DNA of 11,189 nt. Origin: Rhodospirillales bacterium (GTDB lineage: Bacteria > Pseudomonadota > Alphaproteobacteria > JAREAF01). Position 1 is the first letter of the stretch; each line of letters opens with the position of its first letter. A program made the translations under genes and the position numbers. Below, one piece after another: positions 5,683-11,189 of this stretch. The notes beneath the pieces are model-generated. The model was not told the DNA's origin and did not search any database. It saw only the letters and a list, made by a program, of their open reading frames with translations. The stretch covers positions 1 to 11,189 of the forward strand of contig JAREAF010000045.1 of assembly GCA_029240475.1 (NCBI GenBank), in the 5' to 3' direction.

Positions 5683-6870
5683 ATGGCAATGAAACCATCG
5701 GCTCGCCCGGAAGCTCGCGGGCGTCGCATCCGGCGGACGCGGATGTTTCCGCTATGGGCGTTGCTGCTCGGCGCATTGGTCATGGCCCTGATCGGCACCT
5801 CGCCCTATTACGGGGGCACCGACAGCTATGTGGTCCAGCTGATCGGCAAGTTCCTCTGCTTTGCCATCTTCGCCCTCAGCATCGACCTCATCTGGGGCTT
5901 CACCGGAATCCTCAGCCTGGGGCAGGCGGTCTATTTCGGGATTGGCGCCTACTTCGTAGCGCTGTCGATGAAGATCAACTATACGCTCACCCATCCAACC
6001 CGCTATGGCGGCAAGATTCCCGACTTCATGGAGTGGAACGGGCTCACCGAGCTGCCCGGCTTCATGGAGCCGCTGATGTCCACGCCGATTGCCATTATCG
6101 GCGCGCTGGTCGTTCCGACGCTTCTGGCACTGTTCTTCGGCGTGATCACCTTCAAAAGGCACATCTACGGCGTCTACTGCGCGGTGATCACGCTGGCCGA
6201 ATCCCTGATCCTCCAGGATTTCATCATCGAGTATCAGGCCTACACCGGCGGCTTCAACGGCATCACGGATTACGGGAACATCCGCGAGCCGGCCTTCCTG
6301 TGGTTCATCATCGCGGTCACGGTCGCGTTCTTCATCATCGCGCGGTTCCTTACGCACTCGCGCATCGGCACGGTGCTGAAGTCGGTCCGCGACAACGATG
6401 TGCGCGCCCAGTTCATGGGCTACAACGTTGCCAATTACCGCATCTTCGTCTTCTGCGTGTCGGCCTTCATGTCCGCCGCGGCGGGGGCGATGTACGCCGC
6501 CTGGGTCGGCATCGTGTCCTTCCTCGACACGGGCCCGCTCTTCTCCGTCGAAGCGGTGGTGTGGACTGCCGTGGGCGGCCGGGCGACGCTGATTGGGCCT
6601 TTCGTCGGCGCCTTCCTGGTGCGGGGTCTGGAATTTATGCTCAGTGGAAGCTGGTTCGCCGATTACTGGCAGTTCTTCATCGGCGCCCTCTTCATCGCCG
6701 TGGTGCTGTGGATTCCCGACGGCATCGTCGGCTCGATCGGCAACTGGCTGCGCAAGCGAAGGACCGGATCGGTCCGCCAGATTCGCGAAGACGCCGACCA
6801 GCGCGCCCATGACCAGCAGCGCGACTGGGAGCCGGCCGGCGCTCGCAAGCCCGGCGAAGAAGTCGTGTAG
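5683..6870 (+). CDS. urtC: ABC transporter permease, UrtC/LivM type
   Basis: This 395-residue membrane protein is the second permease of the importer. After a basic N-terminus (about 1-22), hydrophobic segments alternate with loops. WGFTGILSLGQAVYFGIGAY near 68-87 and VEAVVWTAVGGRATLIGPFV near 287-306 are typical LivM/UrtC blocks. The loop TRYGGKIPDFMEWNGLTELP near 104-123 resembles the insert seen in UrtC rather than LivM. The coupling loop is SRIGTVLKSVRDNDVRAQFM near 225-244. The last 40 or so residues are a charged, arginine- and glutamate-rich tail, probably cytoplasmic. AGGAGCGG at 5668-5675, inside the end of the upstream gene, is the ribosome binding site. Tight spacing indicates one operon. 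Confidence 0.85.
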   Translation: MAMKPSARPEARGRRIRRTRMFPLWALLLGALVMALIGTSPYYGGTDSYVVQLIGKFLCFAIFALSIDLIWGFTGILSLGQAVYFGIGAYFVALSMKINYTLTHPTRYGGKIPDFMEWNGLTELPGFMEPLMSTPIAIIGALVVPTLLALFFGVITFKRHIYGVYCAVITLAESLILQDFIIEYQAYTGGFNGITDYGNIREPAFLWFIIAVTVAFFIIARFLTHSRIGTVLKSVRDNDVRAQFMGYNVANYRIFVFCVSAFMSAAAGAMYAAWVGIVSFLDTGPLFSVEAVVWTAVGGRATLIGPFVGAFLVRGLEFMLSGSWFADYWQFFIGALFIAVVLWIPDGIVGSIGNWLRKRRTGSVRQIREDADQRAHDQQRDWEPAGARKPGEEVV

Positions 6871-6880
6871 AGGTCCCGCC

Positions 6881-7624
6881 ATGCCGCTGCTCGAGGTCAA
6901 GAGCCTGACCACGGTGGTCTCCGGTTACCGGATCCTCAACAATCTCGATTTCAGCGTCGAGGAGAACGAGCTGCGCGTCCTCCTAGGACCGAACGGGGCG
7001 GGAAAGACGACGCTGATCGCGATGATCACCGGCCAATTCAAGCCCACCTCCGGCCGCATCCTGTTCAACGGCCAGGACATCACCGGGCGGGCGCCGGACG
7101 AGATTTTTCTCGCGGGGATCAGCCGGAAGTTCCAGGTGCCGAACATGTACGAGACGCTGTCGGTCTACGACAACGTCATGGTCTCGCTGCTGACCGAGAG
7201 AAAAGTGTTCAGATACATGTTCAAGCGGGTGACGCCAGAGGAGAATGATCGGATCTGGGAGATCCTCGAATTCGTCGACCTCGCCGACAAGGCGAATGAC
7301 CCTGTGGACACGCTCTCGCATGGCGAGCGGCAGTGGCTGGAGATGGGAATGCTGATCGCGTCGAACCCGAAGCTCATGCTGCTGGATGAGCCGACCACCG
7401 GCATGACGGAGGAAGGCAAGCGGCGCACGGCCGATCTCATTCGGCGCATCGCCCGCAACCACACCGTGCTGCTGGTCGAACATGACATGCACCTAGTGCG
7501 ACAGATCGCCGACAAGGTGACGGTCATGCACCAGGGGCAGGTTCTGGCGGAGGGGCCGCTCGCCGAAGTGGTCCAGAATGACCAGGTCAAGGCCGTCTAT
7601 CTCGGCAAGGGCGGAGCCCATTGA
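6881..7624 (+). CDS. urtD: ABC transporter ATP-binding protein, UrtD/LivG type
   Basis: This 247-residue nucleotide-binding subunit powers the importer. Visible motifs are Walker A GPNGAGKTT (36-44), Q-loop Gln85 in SRKFQVPNMY, the ABC signature LSHGERQW (145-152), Walker B LMLLDE (165-170) with catalytic Glu170, and the H-loop His201 in VEHDMHLV. The signature LSHGE instead of LSGGQ is common in LivG/UrtD proteins. The frame is open further upstream, but ATG 6881 is chosen because the homologous region begins at MPLLEVKSLT. It lies ten bases after the previous stop, and AGAGGT at 6870-6875 fits a ribosome binding site. It overlaps the next gene by one base, suggesting translational coupling. 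Confidence 0.88.
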   Translation: MPLLEVKSLTTVVSGYRILNNLDFSVEENELRVLLGPNGAGKTTLIAMITGQFKPTSGRILFNGQDITGRAPDEIFLAGISRKFQVPNMYETLSVYDNVMVSLLTERKVFRYMFKRVTPEENDRIWEILEFVDLADKANDPVDTLSHGERQWLEMGMLIASNPKLMLLDEPTTGMTEEGKRRTADLIRRIARNHTVLLVEHDMHLVRQIADKVTVMHQGQVLAEGPLAEVVQNDQVKAVYLGKGGAH

Positions 7625-8319
7625 TGCTGACGGTGAGCGGCATCAACACCTTCTATGGCACCAGCCACATTCTGCACGATGTCTCGCTGCAGATTGGCGA
7701 CGGCGAGCTGATCGCGGTGCTTGGGCTCAACGGTGCCGGCAAGACGACACTCCTGCGCAGCATCATGGGCGTCAACCCGCCGCGATCCGGGCGAATCGAG
7801 CTGCTCGGCACCGATATCACCCGCATGAAGTCGCATGACCGCAACCATCTCGGCATCAGCTACGTGCCGCAAGGGCGGCAGATCATTCCCGACCTCACGG
7901 TCGCCGACAACATTCGCGTGGCGCTGCTCGGCAAGGGGATGAACGGCTCGCAGGTCCCGGGCTCCGTCTTCGAGTACTTTCCGGCGCTGAAGGACATCAC
8001 CGAACGCAAGGGCGGCGTACTGTCCGGCGGACAGCAACAGCAGCTCGCCATCGCACGCGCGCTGGTGCAGAAGCCCAAGCTGCTCCTGCTCGACGAGCCG
8101 ACGGAGGGGCTGCAGCCCTCCGTGGTGGAAGAGATACAAGAGATCATCAAGCGCATCCAAGCCGAGCGGACCTGCTCGGTCCTTCTTATCGAGCAGCGTC
8201 TGGATTTCGTGGGGGACATCACCCAGCGGTTCGCCATTCTCGATACCGGCCGCATCGTCCGCCAGGGGAGCATCTCCGAACTGACGGATGAGGTCATCCG
8301 CACGCATTTGCAGGTTTAG
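7624..8319 (+). CDS. urtE: ABC transporter ATP-binding protein, UrtE/LivF type
   Basis: This 231-residue second nucleotide-binding subunit pairs with the product of the gene before it. Motifs are Walker A GLNGAGKTT (34-42), Q-loop Gln83 (VPQGRQIIPDLTVADNI), signature LSGGQQQQLAIARAL (133-147), and Walker B LLLLDE (153-158). The H-loop position is Gln191 (LLIEQRLDF), a replacement normal for LivF/UrtE proteins, so not a defect. ATG 7624 overlaps the TGA of the upstream gene (TGATG); an in-frame TTG one codon earlier is less likely. The chain ends at TAG 8317-8319, 19 bases before the hydrolase gene. Confidence 0.88.
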   Translation: MLTVSGINTFYGTSHILHDVSLQIGDGELIAVLGLNGAGKTTLLRSIMGVNPPRSGRIELLGTDITRMKSHDRNHLGISYVPQGRQIIPDLTVADNIRVALLGKGMNGSQVPGSVFEYFPALKDITERKGGVLSGGQQQQLAIARALVQKPKLLLLDEPTEGLQPSVVEEIQEIIKRIQAERTCSVLLIEQRLDFVGDITQRFAILDTGRIVRQGSISELTDEVIRTHLQV

Positions 8320-8338
8320 TGAAGGGAGGAGTCCAATC

Positions 8339-9571
8339 ATGGCCAAAACCATCATCTCCGTTGACGTCAAAAAAAAGCCGACCGAACAGCCGCAGCCCCA
8401 GCACAATCGCTGGCATCCGGACATCCCTCCCGTGGCGACGGTAAATCCCGGCGAGGATTTCATCATCGAGGCGCTCGACTGGACCGGCGGCCAGATCAGG
8501 AACGACGACAACGCCAAGGATATCCGCGACTGCTACCTGCCGCCTTGTCACCACCTAGTGGGTCCGGTCGAGGTCAAAGGCGCCGAGCCCGGCGACATCC
8601 TCGTGGTCGACATCCTCGACATCGGCCCCCTGAAGGGCAACGAGTGGGGCTACACCGGCATCTTCAAGACCGAGAATGGCGGCGGATTCCTGACGGACCT
8701 CTTCCCCGAAGCGCGCAAGGCGATCTGGGATTGCAAGGGCATCTTTGCCAGCTCAAGGCACATTCCGAAGGTCAGGTTCGCGGCCATCACGCATCCGGGC
8801 CTGATCGGCTGCGCGCCGAGCCATGAGCTCCTCGCCAAGTGGAATAAACGCGAGCGAGACCTCATCGCCACGAACCCGACCCGCGTGCCACCGCTTGCCC
8901 TGCCGCCGGAGCCCGAAGGTGTCCTGCTCGGAAGCCTCAAAGGCACCGCGCTGGAGAAGGCCGCGAAGGAGGCCGCTCGCACCATCCCGCCGCGCGAGCA
9001 TGGCGGCAATTGCGACATCAAGAACATCTCCCGCGGCTCGCGGATCTACTTTCCCGTCTATGTGCAGGGCGCCAGGCTCTCGATGGGCGACTATCATTTC
9101 TCCCAAGGGGACGGCGAGATCACCTTCTGCGGCGCCATCGAGATGGCAGGCTGGATTCACCTGCATGTGGACATCATCAAGGGCGGCGTCGCGAAGTACG
9201 GCCTGACCAATCCCTTGTTCAAGATCAGCCCGGTCGACCCGCATTACGGCGACTTCCTCGTCTTCGAGGGCATCGGCGTGGACGACAAGACCGGCGAGCA
9301 GCTCTACAACGACGCGACCATGGCGATGCGGCGGGCCTGCCTCAACGCCATCGAATATCTGTCGAAGTTCGGCTACTCGAAGGAGCAGGCCTACGTGATC
9401 CTCGGCTGCGCTCCGGTCGAGGGGCGCATCGGCGGCGTCGTCGACATCCCCAATGCCTGCGTCTCCGTCGCCATCCCGACCGACATGTTCGAGTTCGACA
9501 TCCATCCGAACGCGTCGGGGCCGACGAAGCAGGTGGACTCCTCCAAGGTCGACCTCGCACGGGCTCGATAA
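8339..9571 (+). CDS. fmdA: Formamidase/acetamidase, FmdA family
   Basis: This 410-residue cytoplasmic hydrolase should convert formamide (or acetamide) to ammonium plus formate (or acetate). It belongs to the FmdA/AmdA family, which is unrelated to the nitrilase-type amidase AmiE. Diagnostic segments are YLPPCHHLVGPVEVKGAEPG (66-85), GYTGIF (104-109), the metal-site region GGNCDIKNISRGSRIYFPV (222-240), SMGDYHFSQGDGEITFCGAI (248-267), and the C-terminal EGRIGGVVDIPNACVSVAIP (361-380). Length is typical. ATG 8339 is preferred over an upstream open extension because AGGGAGGAG at 8323-8331 lies seven bases before it and MAKTIISVDVKK starts the homologous region. The six genes from fmdD to fmdA encode importer and enzyme together. 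Formamide is the best guess for the substrate, which sequence cannot settle. Confidence 0.9.
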   Translation: MAKTIISVDVKKKPTEQPQPQHNRWHPDIPPVATVNPGEDFIIEALDWTGGQIRNDDNAKDIRDCYLPPCHHLVGPVEVKGAEPGDILVVDILDIGPLKGNEWGYTGIFKTENGGGFLTDLFPEARKAIWDCKGIFASSRHIPKVRFAAITHPGLIGCAPSHELLAKWNKRERDLIATNPTRVPPLALPPEPEGVLLGSLKGTALEKAAKEAARTIPPREHGGNCDIKNISRGSRIYFPVYVQGARLSMGDYHFSQGDGEITFCGAIEMAGWIHLHVDIIKGGVAKYGLTNPLFKISPVDPHYGDFLVFEGIGVDDKTGEQLYNDATMAMRRACLNAIEYLSKFGYSKEQAYVILGCAPVEGRIGGVVDIPNACVSVAIPTDMFEFDIHPNASGPTKQVDSSKVDLARAR

Positions 9572-9580
9572 CCCCGCAGG

Positions 9581-9619
9581 CGGAGCGCGCTCCCGGGTCG
9601 GGGCGCGCTCCGATCTTTT
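9581..9619 (+). terminator. Probable (partial) terminator after fmdA
   Basis: CGGAGCGCGC (9581-9590) pairs exactly with GCGCGCTCCG (9603-9612) around a 12-base loop and is followed by ATCTTTT. The stem is strong but the T tract is short, so it may reduce rather than end transcription into fmdB, 30 bases downstream. Confidence 0.55.
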
Positions 9620-9649
9620 CGGAAACTGAGCTGAGACGGACGGTCATCC

Positions 9650-10009
9650 ATGCCGCTCTACGAGTACGAATGCCGGAATTGCGGGCCCTTCGAGGCGTGG
9701 CGAGGCATGGATGCGTTCGATCAGCCCGCCAAATGCCCGGACTGCGGCAAGCGGGCGCAGCGCGCGGTGGCTGCGCCGTGGCTCGGCATGCGCAATGCCG
9801 CCCTACGCAAGGCGCATGAGATCAACGAGAAGAGCGCGCACGAGCCGCGCGTCGTCCGCCGCAAACGCGGCGACCCGATCCCTTCCCATGACGTGCACCG
9901 CGACTTGACCGAGGCGCGCCAGAAAAAGCACGCCCATGGTCACGGCCACGGGCACAGCCACAAGCACGACCTCCACCGCTCACGACATCCCTGGGCGATC
10001 AAACACTGA
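9650..10009 (+). CDS. fmdB: FmdB-family zinc-ribbon protein with histidine-rich tail
   Basis: This is a 119-residue protein. Residues 1-49 are the FmdB/CxxC zinc ribbon: MPLYEYECRNCG with Cys8 and Cys11, then KCPDCGK with Cys29 and Cys32. FmdB was described beside formamidase in Methylophilus methylotrophus as a putative regulator; its biochemical role is not established. Residues 50-90 are charged and basic. The tail is unusual: ten histidines lie within 94-119, including alternating HAHGHGHGHSHKH. It resembles nickel- or zinc-storing tails of metallochaperones such as UreE, HypB or SlyD, so metal binding for FmdA or for the neighbouring urease is a reasonable inference. A hairpin separates it from fmdA. 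It converges on the hupE-like gene, overlapping it by 11 bases. Confidence 0.85.
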   Translation: MPLYEYECRNCGPFEAWRGMDAFDQPAKCPDCGKRAQRAVAAPWLGMRNAALRKAHEINEKSAHEPRVVRRKRGDPIPSHDVHRDLTEARQKKHAHGHGHGHSHKHDLHRSRHPWAIKH

Positions 10010-10537
10010 GCCGAGGGCTCTTCAGCTTCGCGCCGAACCGCTTTGTGCGGCGCCGGCGGGCCGATAGCCGCGCGACCCCGACCAGCATCGCGCTAGCGGG
10101 AAGGACGCCCGCAGCGAAGGCGATGCCGCCCGCGCCGCTCGACCCATGCACCAGGCCGTGCGCCAACCCGGTCGCTGCGGCTGCGAGGGACAGGAGCCAG
10201 GCCCCGCTCCTGCGTAGCAGGAACGCCGCCGCGGGGCCGCAAATCCCACGGCGATACCGAGCTCCGCCGCCGCGGCCCCGTGCGGAAGGGCGACGCTGAT
10301 GAGGAGGCCTGCCGCGACCGCGCCCAGGAAGGTGCCCCTCGCGGAGCCGGCCCTGCAAGAGAACGCCGCCAATGCGCCCACGAGCATCGCGGCGGCGAGA
10401 TGGTCCGCTCCGGTCAGCGGATGCAGAAAGCCGTTGGTGAAGCCGAACTCACCGGGCCCCTCCGGGTGCGCGAAGGCCACGCTCGGAAACAGGGTCAACG
10501 CAGTCGCGAGAGCCAATAGGATCCGCGTGCTCCTCAC
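9999..10537 (-). pseudogene. hupE: HupE/UreJ-type metal permease gene, frameshifted
   Basis: Read from GTG 10537, the protein begins with a signal or first membrane segment (STRILLALATALTLFPSVAF), then AHPEGPGEFGFTNGFLHPLT and GADHLAAAMLVGALAAF. HPLTGADHL (39-47) is the HupE/UreJ motif, a family linked to nickel or cobalt entry for hydrogenase and urease. After AELGIAVG (residue 98) the frame runs into arginine-rich nonsense, while another frame continues GPAAAFLLRRSGAWLLSLAA, TGLAHGLVHGSSGAGGIAFA and AGVLPASAMLVGVARL to a stop at 9999-10001. One missing base at the short G run (plus-strand C run 10245-10247) explains this; with it restored the product would be 179 residues, near family length. 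The start lies seven bases after the ureD stop, so the two form one operon. A programmed shift or sequencing error is less likely but possible. Confidence 0.7.
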
Positions 10538-10544
10538 CTTTCCT

Positions 10545-11189
10545 TCACTTCCGTCGAGTCTTTGGCTCAGCGCCGGTCCAGTGCAACCGGGTCGCGCGCC
10601 ACACCGCTTCAAGGCCGGCACGCAGTGCACGCCCGTCCCGGGCCAGCATGCGGCAGAAGCCGCCCGCGCTCTGGGGCAGCAGCGACGCTCCGCTCCAAAG
10701 CCCCGGGACCGCGTCCATGGCTGAGCGCAGCCCGGTCACCAGCCTTGACGCGTCCGGGCTCAAGATCACCAGTGTCGCCGTCCCCATCGCGTCTTCCGCG
10801 ACCCCCTCCGTCCGCGCCGTCCAGTCCTCTCCGCGCACCGCGAGGCGGTCGCGAAGCAGCACGCGCCCGCTTCCCCGCTCCTCGATCTCCAGCAAGGACA
10901 AGACATGCGCGAAGGGTCGCCCGAGCCCGAGCGGATCGTGCAGCAGGAAGGCTTCGCCCGTCAGCAGCCGCGCCTCGCGATGGGCGCTCACGCGCAGGCT
11001 GGTCTCCAGCCGGGCCTTGGGGAAAAGGATCAAAGGGTCCGGCAGATACTCGACAAGGCTGCCCGGCCCCGCCTCCAGCTCGGTTCCCTGCAGCGCGCCG
11101 GCCCCTCGCATGCTGCGCACGATGGTCGCGGCCTGGGTGGTGAGGTGCAGCTGCGCGCGTGCCGGCGCATCGATCCGAAGCGAGAGCCG
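10545..11189 (-). CDS. ureD: Urease accessory protein UreD, N-terminus beyond window
   Basis: About 214 C-terminal residues are present; the frame is open to the window edge (RLSLRIDAPARAQLHL...), so roughly the first 60-70 residues of a typical 270-290-residue UreD are missing. UreD (UreH) acts with UreF and UreG as a scaffold that delivers nickel to the urease active site. Family segments are LHLTTQAATIVRSM, GAGALQGTELEAGPGSLVEY, LPDPLILFPKARLETSLRV and GEAFLLHDPLGLGRPF. It transcribes towards fmdB. The TGA at 10545-10547 lies seven bases before the hupE-like start. Urease structural genes would be expected beyond the right edge, which the window does not show. Confidence 0.85.
   Translation of the reverse strand, partial: RLSLRIDAPARAQLHLTTQAATIVRSMRGAGALQGTELEAGPGSLVEYLPDPLILFPKARLETSLRVSAHREARLLTGEAFLLHDPLGLGRPFAHVLSLLEIEERGSGRVLLRDRLAVRGEDWTARTEGVAEDAMGTATLVILSPDASRLVTGLRSAMDAVPGLWSGASLLPQSAGGFCRMLARDGRALRAGLEAVWRATRLHWTGAEPKTRRK

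Noticed and set aside
5752..6912. Long open frame (386 codons) on the minus strand opposite the UrtC-like permease
   Set aside because: It is antisense to a clear membrane protein gene. The translation is rich in Asp, Glu, Arg and His, typical of the complement of hydrophobic codons, and has no domain.
7597..8517. Minus-strand open frame (306 codons) across urtE and the start of fmdA
   Set aside because: It spans two well-supported plus-strand genes and their ribosome binding site and shows no motif.
9929..9966. Tandem DNA repeat or CRISPR-like unit in the CAC-rich stretch
   Set aside because: The pattern comes from repeated His and Gly codons in fmdB. There are no spacers or conserved repeat units.
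10562..11143. Plus-strand open frame (193 codons) opposite ureD
   Set aside because: It is Arg/Pro/Ala/Ser-rich low-complexity translation, antisense to a protein with clear UreD similarity.

Overview
The window is high-GC DNA, most likely from an alphaproteobacterium, probably of the rhizobial order. Pointers are the GC-rich codon use, the gene content, and a serine-recombinase remnant whose C-terminus reads into a tRNA-fMet 3' end, which I recall as common in that group. The organism cannot be named from sequence alone.

Positions 1-1377 are a scarred, gene-poor flank. They hold an AT-richer stretch with one edge-cut and one tiny ORF (1-222), then nothing recognisable (223-542). Next come remnants of an MNT-like nucleotidyltransferase with an in-frame stop (543-737), joined directly to the C-terminal remnant of a large serine recombinase with two one-base frameshifts (738-1079). 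Two direct copies of the 3' end of tRNA-fMet (967-984 and 1114-1131) mark this as an old integration site.

Positions 1378-10009 form one complete plus-strand locus for sensing, importing and hydrolysing short amides and/or urea. It starts with amiC (cytoplasmic amide sensor) and amiR (ANTAR antiterminator). A leader RNA follows, in which a hexaloop hairpin overlaps an intrinsic terminator. Then come a Tat-exported FmdD/UrtA-type binding protein, two UrtB/UrtC-like permeases, two UrtD/UrtE-like ATPases, an FmdA formamidase/acetamidase, and an FmdB zinc-ribbon protein with a histidine-rich tail. The inferred logic is that amide binding to AmiC frees AmiR. AmiR then captures the leader hairpin and disables the terminator, so the transporter and hydrolase are transcribed. 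Sensor and transporter binding protein are paralogues with the same pocket residues, so they probably see the same ligand.

Positions 9999-11189 hold a convergent minus-strand urease accessory segment: the C-terminal three quarters of UreD, running off the window, followed by a HupE/UreJ-type membrane protein broken by a one-base deletion. Urease genes beside the transporter suggest imported urea could also be used. The main operon genes are all intact, whereas every frameshift or nonsense change lies in a remnant or accessory gene, which favours real decay over sequencing error. I see no wholly new system. The most interesting parts are the antitermination leader, the sensor/transporter pair, the tRNA-derived scars and the His-tailed FmdB.
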